The notes beneath the pieces were generated by a model. It saw only the letters and a program-made list of their open reading frames with translations. It was not told where the DNA came from and ran no database searches. The position numbers were made by a program, and so were the translations under genes. From assembly GCF_026319325.1 (NCBI RefSeq), contig NZ_JAPDMU010000005.1:36334-100333 (forward strand): a stretch of DNA of 64,000 nt, read 5' to 3'. Origin of the DNA: Methylophaga sp. OBS3. Lineage in GTDB: Bacteria; Pseudomonadota; Gammaproteobacteria; Nitrosococcales; Methylophagaceae. Numbering within the stretch: the stretch's first letter is position 1; each line of letters opens with the position of its first letter. Below, one piece after another: positions 8,269 through 17,669 of this stretch.

Positions 8269-9414
8269 ATGTCATTTCGTCCACGTTACACTGGCCTGAT
8301 TGAACGTTACCGTGATCGCTTGCCGGTTAACGATGACACGCGTCTGATTAGCCTAGGTGAGGGTAATACGCCGCTTATCAAACTCAACAATATTCCGAAG
8401 CAAATCGGTAAAAATGTTGATATTTACGTTAAATACGAAGGTCTAAACCCAACAGGTTCTTTTAAAGACCGTGGTATGACTATGGCTGTTACCAAAGCGG
8501 TTGAAGAAGGCAGTAAAGCAATTATCTGTGCTTCAACGGGTAATACGTCAGCTGCGGCAGCCGCCTATGCTGCACGTGCTGGTATTACCGCTTTCGTTAT
8601 TATTCCTGACGGTAAAATTGCCCAAGGTAAATTAGCGCAAGCCATGATGCATAACGCCGTTGTTATCCAAATCAAAGGTAACTTTGATGAGGGTATGCGC
8701 TTAGTAAAAGAAGTGGCTGCTCATGCGCCTGTCACGATTGTTAACTCAATTAACCCATATCGTTTACAAGGTCAGAAAACAGCTGCTTTTGAGATTGTTG
8801 AAGAATTAGGCCGTGCCCCTGATTTCCATTGTTTGCCAGTTGGTAATGCCGGTAATATCACCGCTCATTGGATTGGTTACTGTGAATATTCATCAGCGGA
8901 TGGTGCTCACGTTACAGAAGCTTGTGCTTACTGTGATGGCCAATGCAAATACGCTGGTGGTGCGATTGTCGGTAATCGTCCGAAAATGATTGGTTACCAA
9001 GCTTCCGGTAGTGCGCCATTTATGCGTGGTGCAATGGTTGATGATCCTGAAACAGTTGCTACAGCAATTCGTATCGGTCACCCACAAAGCTGGGATATGG
9101 CTTGGAAAGTAAAAGAAGAATCAGGCGGTTGGTTTGATGAGTGTTCAGATGAAGAAATTCTGGCAGCACAAAAATTACTGGCCGAAATGGAAGGTGTTTT
9201 CTGTGAGCCTGCTTCAGCAACGTCATTAGCTGGTGCTTTACGGGATATTAAAAACGGTAAAATTCCAGAAGGCAGCAGCGTTGTTTGTACCCTGACTGGT
9301 CATGGTCTTAAAGATCCTGATACGGCTATCAAACAAAGCACATCACCAGTCGTCACGGTAAATGCCGATATGGAATCGGTTCGTGATGCTATCTTGAGTA
9401 ACTTGAGAAGCTAA
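8269..9414 (+). CDS. thrC: Threonine synthase
   Basis: A 381-aa PLP enzyme that turns O-phosphohomoserine into threonine. The PLP lysine lies in [11 protein letters not shown], the phosphate-binding loop is [18 protein letters not shown], and the C-terminus carries [12 protein letters not shown] and [12 protein letters not shown]. This is the shorter plant/Bacillus-like class found in pseudomonads. A good site (AGAGGAAA) precedes the ATG. The homoserine kinase gene thrB is not in the window and must lie elsewhere. Confidence 0.97.
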   Translation: MSFRPRYTGLIERYRDRLPVNDDTRLISLGEGNTPLIKLNNIPKQIGKNVDIYVKYEGLNPTGSFKDRGMTMAVTKAVEEGSKAIICASTGNTSAAAAAYAARAGITAFVIIPDGKIAQGKLAQAMMHNAVVIQIKGNFDEGMRLVKEVAAHAPVTIVNSINPYRLQGQKTAAFEIVEELGRAPDFHCLPVGNAGNITAHWIGYCEYSSADGAHVTEACAYCDGQCKYAGGAIVGNRPKMIGYQASGSAPFMRGAMVDDPETVATAIRIGHPQSWDMAWKVKEESGGWFDECSDEEILAAQKLLAEMEGVFCEPASATSLAGALRDIKNGKIPEGSSVVCTLTGHGLKDPDTAIKQSTSPVVTVNADMESVRDAILSNLRS

Positions 9415-9415
9415 C

Positions 9416-9928
9416 GTGGTGATGCAGGCACCGACTGCAGAAGAAATGAGTGCGGCGCGTACGCCGCACGATATTTTTCTGACCAATCTGATTGTAAATC
9501 ACATTTTGCTTTTTACCGCGATTGCGGCAACGGGTAAAAGTTTGTTTAGTTTTATGGTGTTGGTGCCTATTTTCTCGTTTTGCTGCTTAGGCTATACCTT
9601 TTGGCGCTCTAGTCGCGTCAAACGGGAGCAGAGCGAGTTTATCTATATTCATTGGCAGATTGCCCGCCGCTGGAGCAAATTGTTCTCTATCGTGCTATTA
9701 GTCGTTGTCAGTACGTCTGTATTGGGCTGGCTGGGATACACCTATCTTGGCATGATGAAAGAGGCTGTATTTGCCTTTATCGGTGGCTTGAGTATTTTAC
9801 CGATTCTGCTTTCCACATTAGTGCTGATTGTGATTGAGTCTGACTCATTACACCACGCACGTGTTGGTACCTTACCTAATTGGGCAAGACGTCGTTTCTT
9901 AGGCGAAGAAATTCCAGTTTCTGAATAG
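9416..9928 (+). CDS. Four-helix membrane protein, unknown
   Basis: A 170-aa protein with about four transmembrane segments (roughly residues 22-42, 46-64, 80-104 and 112-135) and short charged ends. It starts one base after the thrC stop with GTG GTG ATG in a row, so the start may be 9416, 9419 or 9422. I do not recognise a family. The position at the end of the thr operon suggests co-expression, perhaps not a shared function. Confidence 0.7.
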   Translation: MVMQAPTAEEMSAARTPHDIFLTNLIVNHILLFTAIAATGKSLFSFMVLVPIFSFCCLGYTFWRSSRVKREQSEFIYIHWQIARRWSKLFSIVLLVVVSTSVLGWLGYTYLGMMKEAVFAFIGGLSILPILLSTLVLIVIESDSLHHARVGTLPNWARRRFLGEEIPVSE

Positions 9929-9943
9929 TCTTAACTGACTATT
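9924..9943. terminator. Inverted repeat across two convergent stop codons, possible weak terminator
   Basis: AATAGTC / GACTATT forms a perfect 7-bp stem with the loop TTAACT, and covers the stop codons of the membrane protein (+) and the secreted protein (-). There is no long T-run on either side (GCTCTTTA on the plus side), so termination would be inefficient or need Rho. Confidence 0.4.
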
Positions 9944-10238
9944 GCTCTTTACGCATTACAACTGAGTGAATAACAAGGTTGTGCTCAAAAAACACATCAA
10001 AATCAGCATAACGCCAGCGTGTAATTGGTGGCTCACCAATCGCAGTACGTTTTTCTGCAGCAGCACCAAACTTAGCTTCAACCTGCGCCATACTCATACC
10101 GCGGGTGGGTCTTAATACGCCGGTCGCGCTATTGGGTGTGGTGTAAGTTGGATCTGCAATCGATAAAACATCAGCCTGTGCCGGAAGCGCCAGTGACAAA
10201 AGCATTATACTGCTGACAATTAAACTGGTTTTTAACAT
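9939..10238 (-). CDS. Small secreted protein, possibly SmpA/BamE-like fold
   Basis: A 99-aa protein with a clear cleavable signal peptide (residues 1-22, LALPAQA). The mature part contains RPTRGMSMAQVEAKFGAA followed by WRYADFDVFFEHNLVIHSVV. The pattern G-M-x-x-x-x-V-x-x-x-F-G with a following beta-hairpin is reminiscent of the SmpA/OmlA (BamE) fold, but there is no lipobox. It is followed 36 bp on by hemW in the opposite reading order and may be a separate unit. The function is unknown. Confidence 0.65.
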   Translation of the reverse strand: MLKTSLIVSSIMLLSLALPAQADVLSIADPTYTTPNSATGVLRPTRGMSMAQVEAKFGAAAEKRTAIGEPPITRWRYADFDVFFEHNLVIHSVVMRKEQ

Positions 10239-10274
10239 GGCACAAACTCCGTTTTAAAATTTAGTAAAAGCATA

Positions 10275-11435
10275 CTATTCCGGCAGAAATAGCTCAATTA
10301 GCGTATTGAGATAACGTTTACCTTTATCTGTGGGCCGGATATGTCTGACATCATATTCGAGTAGCTCCATCGCTTCCGCTTGCTGTAATGCCTCGTTAAA
10401 CTGACCTAGTGGAATCCCTGTATGCTGCTGAAATAAAGGTGTTGGAAAACCATTAGTCAAACGAAGCGCATTCAGCATAAACTCAAAGCCAATGTCACGA
10501 GCATGAAGTAACTCGGTCTTCAATAACACTTGGCTATCGTGCGCTTTATCCAGATAAGCTTGCGGTTGTTTTTGTTTCACCCGGCGGGTTATCGTCTGGG
10601 TGGCCGCATCAGAGATTTTTCCATGAGCTCCTGCTCCAATCCCTAGATAATCACCAAACTGCCAATAATTGACATTGTGGCGACACTGTTTGCCTTTCTG
10701 GGCGTAGGCCGAGACTTCATATTGTAAATAGCCAGCATCAGCCAAACGCGCTTGGTTGCCTTCTTGCCAGTCGATAATGGGGTCATCATCAGGCAAGGTC
10801 GGTGGTTGTTGGTAAAACAGCGTGTTTGGTTCGATTGTCAGCTGATAATAAGAAATATGCTGTGGTTGTAGAGCAATGGCTGTGGTTACATCGGTAATTG
10901 CTTCAGCTTCCGTTTGACCGGGCAGCCCAAACATCAAATCGAGATTCACATTATCAAAACCAGCTTGATAGGCGATTTCGACTGCTCTTTGGGCTTCATT
11001 ACCGTTATGAATACGGCCAAGACGTTCTAAAGCTGCATTATTAAAGCTCTGAATACCAATCGATAAACGGTTAATGCCTAGTTGTCGATAATCCCGAAAG
11101 CGTGCCGCCTCAAAGGTGCCAGGGTTGGCCTCCATGGTTATTTCAGCATCAGCTTTTAAAGGCAAAAGGGCGCGAATACCTGAAAATAAACGATCATAAG
11201 CCTCTGCTGAAAATAGGCTAGGTGTACCACCGCCAATAAATATGCTTTGTACAGTGCGTCCCCAGACTGATGGACATTCCTGTGCTAAATCAGCGATTAA
11301 TGCGTCAACATAAGCCTGTTCAGGTAGGTTATCGCTGGCTTTATGGGAGTTAAAGTCACAGTAAGGACATTTACGCACGCACCAAGGCACGTGGATATAA
11401 AGGCTGAGCGGCGGTAAGGCTGTGAAATTAAACAT
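10275..11435 (-). CDS. hemW: Radical SAM heme chaperone HemW
   Basis: A 386-aa radical SAM protein. The cluster motif CVRKCPYC with following DFNSHK is near residue 18, the GGGTPSLF segment binds SAM, and the C-terminal HemN_C region includes YGIGAG-type residues (YLGIGAGAHGK). HemW binds heme and inserts it into respiratory enzymes; it is not a true coproporphyrinogen dehydrogenase although often annotated so. The order hemW-rdgB-rph on one strand is a common gammaproteobacterial arrangement, with 14 bp between hemW and rdgB. Confidence 0.93.
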   Translation of the reverse strand: MFNFTALPPLSLYIHVPWCVRKCPYCDFNSHKASDNLPEQAYVDALIADLAQECPSVWGRTVQSIFIGGGTPSLFSAEAYDRLFSGIRALLPLKADAEITMEANPGTFEAARFRDYRQLGINRLSIGIQSFNNAALERLGRIHNGNEAQRAVEIAYQAGFDNVNLDLMFGLPGQTEAEAITDVTTAIALQPQHISYYQLTIEPNTLFYQQPPTLPDDDPIIDWQEGNQARLADAGYLQYEVSAYAQKGKQCRHNVNYWQFGDYLGIGAGAHGKISDAATQTITRRVKQKQPQAYLDKAHDSQVLLKTELLHARDIGFEFMLNALRLTNGFPTPLFQQHTGIPLGQFNEALQQAEAMELLEYDVRHIRPTDKGKRYLNTLIELFLPE

Positions 11436-11449
11436 TGCGCTTGCCGAGC

Positions 11450-12055
11450 TTAAGGCAAATGACGGACGTATTGAAATGCTTCCAGAAATTGACGCATCGC
11501 TCGACCACGATGGCTAATGGCATGCTTTTGCTCGCTGGTTAATTCAGCCGCACTACAGTCCGTTTCAACAACATGAAATATCGGGTCATAACCAAAACCT
11601 CCCTCACCGGTGGCACTGGTTAGTATTCTGCCTTGCCAACTGCCCATGCTAATCTGCGGTGTCGGATCGTTAGCATGTCGCATATAGACTAAAACACACT
11701 GGAAACGAGCAGTGCGGTCAGCTTCAGGCACATCACGCATCGCGTGCAATACTTTATTGAGGTTATCAATATCTGAAGCGTCTTCACCCGCATAACGCGC
11801 TGAATAAATACCCGGCGCACCATGAAGTGCATCAATTTCTAATCCTGAGTCATCAGCTAAGGCGGGCAGGCCGGTAATTGCTGCTGCATTGCGGGCTTTA
11901 ATAATGGCATTTTCGACAAAGCTCAGGCCTGTCTCAGCGGCTTCGTGTACATCAAACTCAGATTGAGGTAGCAAGGTAAAGCCCAGCGGCGATAGTAGCT
12001 GTGAGAATTCTCTTAGCTTACCTTTGTTACCGCTGGCCAATACGATTTGCGTCAT
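11450..12055 (-). CDS. rdgB: dITP/XTP pyrophosphatase (RdgB/HAM1)
   Basis: A 201-aa inosine triphosphate pyrophosphatase that removes dITP, ITP and XTP from nucleotide pools. The N-terminal [13 protein letters not shown] nucleotide-binding segment, [35 protein letters not shown] and the final SHRGRAM are all present. Its ATG overlaps the rph stop as TAATG, so the two are translationally coupled. Confidence 0.96.
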   Translation of the reverse strand: MTQIVLASGNKGKLREFSQLLSPLGFTLLPQSEFDVHEAAETGLSFVENAIIKARNAAAITGLPALADDSGLEIDALHGAPGIYSARYAGEDASDIDNLNKVLHAMRDVPEADRTARFQCVLVYMRHANDPTPQISMGSWQGRILTSATGEGGFGYDPIFHVVETDCSAAELTSEQKHAISHRGRAMRQFLEAFQYVRHLP

Positions 12056-12771
12056 TATTGTGCTAGTGCCTCACGTTGTTTTTCCATCAGCTCTTCAATG
12101 CCTTTGGCTGCCAGCGCTAACATTGACTGCAGTTCATCTGCACGGAAGGCGTGACCTTCGGCAGTACCTTGCAGCTCGATATAAGCACCGGCATCATTCA
12201 TGACAACATTCATATCGGTTTCGGCGCTTGAGTCTTCTGGATAGTCCAGATCTAACACCGGCGTGCCGTCAAAAATACCCACCGAAATCGATGCCACTTG
12301 GCCATGTAACGGGCTTTTCTTGAGTTTACGCTTTTTAATCAGATAGTCGATAGCATCATGAAGTGCAACAAAAGCACCCGTGATAGATGCGGTACGGGTG
12401 CCACCATCGGCTTGGATAACGTCACAATCGATAGTGATGGTACGTTCGCCTAATGCTTTCAAATCAATCGCTGCACGCAATGAGCGACCAATTAAACGTT
12501 GAATTTCCATGGTGCGACCGCTTTGTTTGCCACGCGCAGATTCACGTTGCATACGGCTACCAGTTGAGCGTGGCAGCATGCCATATTCAGCGGTTACCCA
12601 GCCTTCGCCAGTACCGCGTAGAAAGGGGGGGATTTTCTCTTCGACCGTTGCAGTACAAAGCACTTTGGTGTCGCCAAACTCAATTAAAACCGCACCTTCA
12701 GCATGCTTGGTGTAGTTGCGTGTGATGGTGACATCACGTAATTGATCTGGTTGACGGCCACTTGGTCGCAT
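12055..12771 (-). CDS. rph: Ribonuclease PH
   Basis: A 238-aa phosphorolytic 3'-5' exoribonuclease that trims tRNA 3' ends. [14 protein letters not shown] is the family start, and [30 protein letters not shown] and the [14 protein letters not shown] [10 protein letters not shown] are diagnostic. The frame is open for 34 more codons to 12873, but those overlap yicC's leader and do not match the family, so I place the start at the ATG ending at 12771. It is full-length, unlike the frameshifted rph of E. coli K-12. Confidence 0.96.
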   Translation of the reverse strand: MRPSGRQPDQLRDVTITRNYTKHAEGAVLIEFGDTKVLCTATVEEKIPPFLRGTGEGWVTAEYGMLPRSTGSRMQRESARGKQSGRTMEIQRLIGRSLRAAIDLKALGERTITIDCDVIQADGGTRTASITGAFVALHDAIDYLIKKRKLKKSPLHGQVASISVGIFDGTPVLDLDYPEDSSAETDMNVVMNDAGAYIELQGTAEGHAFRADELQSMLALAAKGIEELMEKQREALAQ

Positions 12772-12885
12772 AAGAAATACCTCATTAAAAAAACGCCTCA
12801 TTATACTGATTAACGTCTCAAGCTGATGGGTTTTACATGACAGATTCGTTACCATGTGCGCTTTACCTGCCATAGGAAAGTAAAG

Positions 12886-13752
12886 GTGACTTTAAGCATG
12901 ACGGCGTTTGCACGCCAAGAACAGACACTTGAGAGTGGTGTACTGAGTTGGGAAATTCGCAGCGTCAATCATCGCTATTTAGAACTCAGTCTGCGCATGG
13001 ATGAGAGTTTTCGGCCGCAAGAAATCGCTATTCGTAAGTTATTTGCACAGCACATTGCGCGAGGCAAAGTCGAAGCGGTTTTGCGTTTTAATCCAGCAAT
13101 TGCTGATGGTCAGGCTATTCATATTGATGAAAATTTAGCCAAATCAGTGATCGATGCCTGTGTCCGTTTATCTGATTTGTCGCCAGCGACAGCACCATTA
13201 GATCCGTTACGTTTATTACAATGGCCGGGTGTTGTCAGTGCCCAGCAGACTGATGTTGAAGCGCTGAATGCTGCGGTTCTCAGTTTGCTAAAAAATAGCT
13301 TGCAAGACTTTGTTGCAACAAGAGCACGCGAAGGTGAGGCCTTGGCTGAAATGCTGTTACAGCGCTGCCAAGAAATTGCCGAAATTGCGGTTAAAGTGCG
13401 TGGTCAAATGCCACAAATCCTGGCGCAGAACCATGAACGCATGATGCAGCGATTGGCTGACTTTACAGTGGAATTAGAACCCGAGCGTTTGGCACAAGAA
13501 GCGGCTCTGTTGGCTCAGAAAAGTGATGTCGCTGAAGAGTTAGACCGCTTGGAAAATCATGTGAACGAAGTACGCCATATCTTGGGCCGTAAAGAGCCGG
13601 TTGGTCGCCGTTTAGACTTCTTGATGCAAGAGCTTAACCGCGAAGCTAATACATTGGCGTCAAAATCTATTGATACAGATACCACGCGTTATGCGGTGGA
13701 CTTAAAGGTCTTGATTGAGCAAATGCGCGAGCAAATTCAGAATATTGAATAA
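12886..13752 (+). CDS. yicC: YicC family endoribonuclease-type protein
   Basis: A 288-aa YicC protein. The N-terminal [12 protein letters not shown], the middle [17 protein letters not shown] and the C-terminal [18 protein letters not shown] with [17 protein letters not shown] are family hallmarks; YicC proteins are stress-related and have been linked to RNA cleavage. The start is a GTG at 12886 with AGGA eight bases upstream, and gives the usual length; an earlier GTG (12856) and a later ATG (12898) are less likely. It is divergent from rph, as in E. coli. Confidence 0.93.
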   Translation: MTLSMTAFARQEQTLESGVLSWEIRSVNHRYLELSLRMDESFRPQEIAIRKLFAQHIARGKVEAVLRFNPAIADGQAIHIDENLAKSVIDACVRLSDLSPATAPLDPLRLLQWPGVVSAQQTDVEALNAAVLSLLKNSLQDFVATRAREGEALAEMLLQRCQEIAEIAVKVRGQMPQILAQNHERMMQRLADFTVELEPERLAQEAALLAQKSDVAEELDRLENHVNEVRHILGRKEPVGRRLDFLMQELNREANTLASKSIDTDTTRYAVDLKVLIEQMREQIQNIE

Positions 13753-13761
13753 GCTTCATGG

Positions 13762-15366
13762 CTAATGTGAAAACTGCCCGCCACCAGCGATACAGTTTTC
13801 ACGTAGTACCGGAATTTCCGATGCCATGGGATTATTGTAGTAAGTGGTTTGCGTACTGCCAGCAGTGCTAAAACGACAGTTAGGCTGGCTGCGATTACAA
13901 GATGGTAAAACGCTGAAGCCACTATTCTGACATTGCTGCTTAAACTGATCGGCTTTGGCATTACTGACCGAATATTCTCGGCAAACGTGGTCGCCAGTTT
14001 TCTGGCAGGCAAAGCTTACGGTGCCGCCGGTAGAAACTGATGATGAACGGCCTGAGGATGAGGGGACAGATCTTGCAGATGAGTTAATTGACGAGATCGA
14101 TGAGCCAAACGCAGAGGCGACGCTGTCTCCACTCGAAATGCTGTTGTAAACATTTACTGAGTTTTGTGCGGCTTGCTCTGGTGTGATTAAACCATTCACC
14201 GCTGCACCACTTTGTAATAACACTGAGGCAAGGCCGCTAAAGTAGGCTGCATTTTCACGGTCTTCTTGTTCTTGGCGTTGCTGTGCCAAGATGCGTTCCT
14301 GTTTACGGTGCCAACCTGCGATGGCTTGTTCCATATCGTTATCTAGTTGTTTGACCTCTTTTTCAATTTTGGCCAAATGCGTTGCGATGGTTTCTGCTTG
14401 TTCACTGGTTTCAGGTTGAAAACCTTCTAACCCTGCCCAGTTGGTGCAATATCCATAACGTTTTTCTTCAATTTCGTGGGCTGTGTTTAGCAGTGATTCA
14501 GCGGGTAATTGATAACACCCTTCACTGAGTACCGAGCACTGACAAGTACTCTGTAGTCTTTGATGAAATTGATTAACACGTGACATAGCTTGATTAAGCG
14601 CAATCTCTTCACGACCGGAAAAAACATTATCTAAGCTGGTATCTGCTGAGCTGCTAGCAGTATTTAAAGTGTCGTCTAATGATGTCACTGACGCTGGCTC
14701 ATTTTCTACTAACACATTATTGTTGGCAGTCGCTTTTGGTGTTGTCACACCCATCATATTGTCAAAAGTTAAACCTGATGCTGTGTCTGTTGAGGTTTCA
14801 ACCTCTTGCTGCGGACTCGAGCCGAGTAGGGCATCAAGTGATAATGTTACCGTCGACGTGTTGGAAAGTTCAGGTAACGGGCGAGGCCAAGTTTGAAACC
14901 AGCTTTCGATACATTCGTAACGCTGTTCACAGTATGTTTCGACTTGCTGGTAATCGGCCAATGAAATTGGAGTGCCATCATGCTTGAGTTGCTGACGAAT
15001 ATGCTGACACATCCAATCATTACACTCGACATAAACGGCATCATTTCGCCCGTAATATCGGCGCATGCCACTATTAAATTCTGCAGTGGATATGGTTGAC
15101 TGTTGTTGGCGTTGTTTTTCAAATATCGGGACAACAGACTCCGATTCCGGCAGCGTTCTCACTGTCTGACAAAATGGTGTGTTCTCGTTTACCCAGCTGC
15201 GCATTCCCGATAAAAAATCGGGTAGGGCATCTACCATGTAGCCATGACAAGCGGAGCGAATGGTGCGGTCGAGCTGGGTTTCAAATTCATCTACGGTTTC
15301 AGCGTGCAACAACATACTCGTTGAAGCAATACCTAAGGCTGCGAGTATTAATAAATGACGAAACAT
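13762..15366 (-). CDS. Large secreted cysteine-rich protein, unknown
   Basis: A 534-aa protein with a cleavable signal peptide (residues 1-22, MLLHA). I count 16 cysteines, an even number that suggests disulfides in the periplasm or outside the cell. The N-terminal ~160 residues and C-terminal ~90 residues hold the cysteines. Between them lie a Ser/Thr-rich linker (~170-260), a glutamine-rich coiled coil (~330-385, with LAKIEKEVKQLDNDMEQA) and a very serine-rich stretch (~410-450, SSISSINSSARSVPSSS). I recognise no enzyme motif. It is the last gene of a three-gene minus-strand group; the upstream lipoprotein gene ends 12 bp before it. Confidence 0.8.
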   Translation of the reverse strand: MFRHLLILAALGIASTSMLLHAETVDEFETQLDRTIRSACHGYMVDALPDFLSGMRSWVNENTPFCQTVRTLPESESVVPIFEKQRQQQSTISTAEFNSGMRRYYGRNDAVYVECNDWMCQHIRQQLKHDGTPISLADYQQVETYCEQRYECIESWFQTWPRPLPELSNTSTVTLSLDALLGSSPQQEVETSTDTASGLTFDNMMGVTTPKATANNNVLVENEPASVTSLDDTLNTASSSADTSLDNVFSGREEIALNQAMSRVNQFHQRLQSTCQCSVLSEGCYQLPAESLLNTAHEIEEKRYGYCTNWAGLEGFQPETSEQAETIATHLAKIEKEVKQLDNDMEQAIAGWHRKQERILAQQRQEQEDRENAAYFSGLASVLLQSGAAVNGLITPEQAAQNSVNVYNSISSGDSVASAFGSSISSINSSARSVPSSSGRSSSVSTGGTVSFACQKTGDHVCREYSVSNAKADQFKQQCQNSGFSVLPSCNRSQPNCRFSTAGSTQTTYYNNPMASEIPVLRENCIAGGGQFSH

Positions 15367-15378
15367 GGAGTAAACCCC

Positions 15379-16311
15379 TTATTGCAATTGGCTCTCAGCT
15401 TGGTTGATCAGCTCAAGGGCACGGGAATAATGGGTGGCAGAGGTACCTTGCTCACCTATATAGCTATACAGTTTGCTCAATGCTTCAGCGGGTTGTCCCG
15501 TTTTTAGCAAGGCTTCACCATAAAAGAATTTAAGTGACGGATCTGACTTGCCGGGCAGTGCTGCCAATTTGGCAAACAATGGGATGGCTTCTTGGTATTG
15601 CTGTTGTTTAAGGTGATTTGAAAGTTGCACCATATATTTATCACGAAGCACTGATGGCGGCAGGCTGGCTTCAAGTTGTTCTAATTCTCGTTGTTTTTTT
15701 TGTGCTTCTGATTGCAGAGTTGATTCACGAGCAGCAATGTGTCCTTGCCACCCAGGTGTGTTTGCCGGTGTACTGACAAATCGATACCAAACCCTATCAG
15801 TTGTTTCACTGGCCTTATTGGCTGCGTTTTGGATATCAAGTTCGCGTGCTTGATTACAGGTATCACAACTAAACCATTCTGTTACAAAGCTGTCGGTGCT
15901 ACTTTTGTTTTCAGGTAACTTGGCATAGAACATTAACGGATTATCGTCATCATCACTATTTCTGTTGAAGGTGATTTCTATCCAAGGAGAAAAGGTATTC
16001 ATTGGCACTTGATAGTGCGGGTAAATATGAACGCGATAATAATTGCCAAACGTTTCTTGTTTTAATTCAAAACCAAAATCCATGATGTACAAGCTGGTGC
16101 CTTCAGTGGTTACATGACCACTCCATGGTTTGTTCGGCTTAGCTATATTGCCAACCGTTCGGGTGTAATAAAAGCCGTTATCAGGCGCATTTGTTTGCTG
16201 ATAGGCTTTTGCTGTTGAGGCAATATCAATATAACTATCATTGACTGAAAATTTTCTTGGGCCACAGGCGGTAAGAAAAATAGCAATTGTCACGATTAGC
16301 AGTTTTTTCAT
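15379..16311 (-). CDS. Lipoprotein with C-terminal TPR-like module (paralogue B)
   Basis: A 310-aa lipoprotein (signal ending FLTACG, lipid cysteine C16). Residues ~25-190 form a beta-rich domain with two cysteines (CDTCNQ), suggesting a disulfide or metal site. Residues 214-309 form a helical TPR-like module (DKYMVQLSNHLKQQQYQEA, then YGEALLKTGQPAEAL and HYSRALELINQAE). This last module is about three quarters identical (73 of 96 positions by my count) to the end of the neighbouring gene at 16332-17369, while the N-terminal domains look unrelated. The function is unknown; envelope protein assembly or scaffolding is only a guess. Confidence 0.8.
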   Translation of the reverse strand: MKKLLIVTIAIFLTACGPRKFSVNDSYIDIASTAKAYQQTNAPDNGFYYTRTVGNIAKPNKPWSGHVTTEGTSLYIMDFGFELKQETFGNYYRVHIYPHYQVPMNTFSPWIEITFNRNSDDDDNPLMFYAKLPENKSSTDSFVTEWFSCDTCNQARELDIQNAANKASETTDRVWYRFVSTPANTPGWQGHIAARESTLQSEAQKKQRELEQLEASLPPSVLRDKYMVQLSNHLKQQQYQEAIPLFAKLAALPGKSDPSLKFFYGEALLKTGQPAEALSKLYSYIGEQGTSATHYSRALELINQAESQLQ

Positions 16312-16331
16312 TGTGAATACTTTCCAAACTT

Positions 16332-17369
16332 TTACAGTGCAGCTTCTGCTTGGTTAATCAGTTCGAGTGCGCGTGAGTAATGAGGAGCATTACTTCCTTG
16401 CTCACTGATATAGCTATAAAGTTGTTTTAACGCTGCTGCTGGCTGGGAGGTTTTTAATAAAGCTTCGCCATAAAAGTACTTTAAAGAGGGATCTGCTTTG
16501 TCGGGTAAAGCCTGTAATTTTTCAAAGAGTGGGAGTGCCTGAGCGTATTCCTGCTGTTTGAGGTGTTGTGATAATTGCACCATATATTTGTCACGACGAA
16601 CTTGCACAGGTAAAGAGGCTTCAAGATCGGCTAATGCCTGTTTCTGTTCTGATTCTGCTCGCAGTTGGGCTACATGCTCTGCGACTGCCGGTGGAATTTG
16701 GCTATCTGGCATGCCAGCTAATGACGATTCACAGACCGTTAAATCAGACTGTGTTAAACAATTATCAAATAGCGTTTTGGTTTCTTGGGTTGAAAATGCC
16801 AGCTCGTCCATTGGCATTTTGATTGGCATCAGCTTGTAATCGGCCAGACGTTGCAGCGTTTCGGCAGTTGTTAAGCGTTTTATGTCGGCTTTTTGGATGT
16901 GATTAACACCATCGGTGTAGACATCAAAAGCTTTAAAGCTATCTGTGCCCAATGTTTTTGTCGAAATTTCTAATTCCATTGCCCAATCAGCTTGGTCTTG
17001 ATAATCAGCCGCTTGCCAATATTCGCCCATATTGAGCATATAGGTATGGTTGGGTAGTAAATCTAATTTAATGCCATGTTTAGTTGGCAAGATAGCAATG
17101 GTTTGACCGCTGACCATGTCGACTACTTTTAGCTCTCCGCGAAAGCCATTAAGACTTTGTGCGAGGGCGTTATCGGTGCGCAATTTGGGGACAAAGATAT
17201 AGACCGCTGAACGCTCTGGATTTTCAGAGAGCAATTGTTTTGCTTGTTGAGGCGTTTCAGGCTTGGTCTCGATATCAGCCATTTGGGTTGTGCGATCTAT
17301 CTGTGGGGCGGCACAACTGCTGGTAAAGAGGACTAATAGGCTAAGGGCAAAAAGCTTTTTTAGATTCAT
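16332..17369 (-). CDS. Lipoprotein with C-terminal TPR-like module (paralogue C)
   Basis: A 345-aa lipoprotein (LFTSSCAAPQ, lipid cysteine C19). Residues ~55-120 resemble the DUF2846-type beta domain (AVYIFVPKLRTDNALAQS then a long beta stretch ending in HTYMLNMGEYW), but this match is tentative. Two cysteines sit at ~204-214 (FDNCLTQSDLTVCESS). The last 96 residues (250-345) are the TPR-like module shared with the next gene. It is the first gene of the three-gene group; the spacing of 20 bp to the next gene suggests one transcript. Confidence 0.8.
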   Translation of the reverse strand: MNLKKLFALSLLVLFTSSCAAPQIDRTTQMADIETKPETPQQAKQLLSENPERSAVYIFVPKLRTDNALAQSLNGFRGELKVVDMVSGQTIAILPTKHGIKLDLLPNHTYMLNMGEYWQAADYQDQADWAMELEISTKTLGTDSFKAFDVYTDGVNHIQKADIKRLTTAETLQRLADYKLMPIKMPMDELAFSTQETKTLFDNCLTQSDLTVCESSLAGMPDSQIPPAVAEHVAQLRAESEQKQALADLEASLPVQVRRDKYMVQLSQHLKQQEYAQALPLFEKLQALPDKADPSLKYFYGEALLKTSQPAAALKQLYSYISEQGSNAPHYSRALELINQAEAAL

Positions 17370-17490
17370 TGCGCTGTCACTCTGTATTTAAGACAAGAAT
17401 TCTTGATAGCAAACGTGCCAGCAAAAGCTGTAGAAACTGACGGCGTTGTCTTTGTACAGTATTAACTTGCTAACGCAGTGAAAACGACCA

Positions 17491-17628
17491 ATGATCGTTA
17501 AACGAAAAGACCAAGTGTTTGATTTGAATAGTTATGCGACATCGGTTGCCGAAACGATTCCATGTAACTTAGGCGTCTTCCGTAATATTTTTCACACTAT
17601 CTCACTACAGACTAGGAGGTTTAGATGA
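17491..17628 (+). CDS. Possible 45-aa ORF or gene remnant
   Basis: In the 300-bp gap between the lipoprotein and iron-transport genes, an open frame of 45 codons starts at ATG 17491 (MIVKRKDQVFDLNSY) and ends with a TGA at 17626-17628. That stop overlaps the ATG of the next tiny ORF as ATGA. It has no strong ribosome site of its own, and I recognise no family. It may be a real small protein, the 5' stump of a lost gene, or chance. The preceding 17370-17490 holds nothing I can identify beyond the promoter space of the lipoprotein group. Confidence 0.25.
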   Translation: MIVKRKDQVFDLNSYATSVAETIPCNLGVFRNIFHTISLQTRRFR

Positions 17629-17669
17629 CAAGTTCAAGTCAAAGTGACGACTTATCAGGGCTGAGCTAG
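17625..17669 (+). CDS. Possible 14-aa ORF with perfect Shine-Dalgarno
   Basis: The sequence TAGGAGGTTTAG is followed by an ATG (17625) and 14 codons, giving a serine/aspartate-rich peptide (MTSSSQSDDLSGLS), then TAG one base before the stop of the convergent ABC gene. The ribosome site is the best match to the anti-Shine-Dalgarno in the intergenic parts of this window, which is hard to ignore. The peptide is too short to classify. It could be a leader, a small peptide gene, or the start of a gene whose body was deleted. Confidence 0.3.
   Translation: MTSSSQSDDLSGLS

Noticed and set aside
12772..12873. N-terminal extension of rph
   Set aside because: Family starts are MRPSGR; the extra 34 codons overlap the yicC leader and match nothing.
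17625..17669. 14-aa ORF as a PQQ or other RiPP precursor
   Set aside because: It lacks the Glu-x3-Tyr of PqqA and any modifying enzyme nearby; kept only as an unexplained small ORF.
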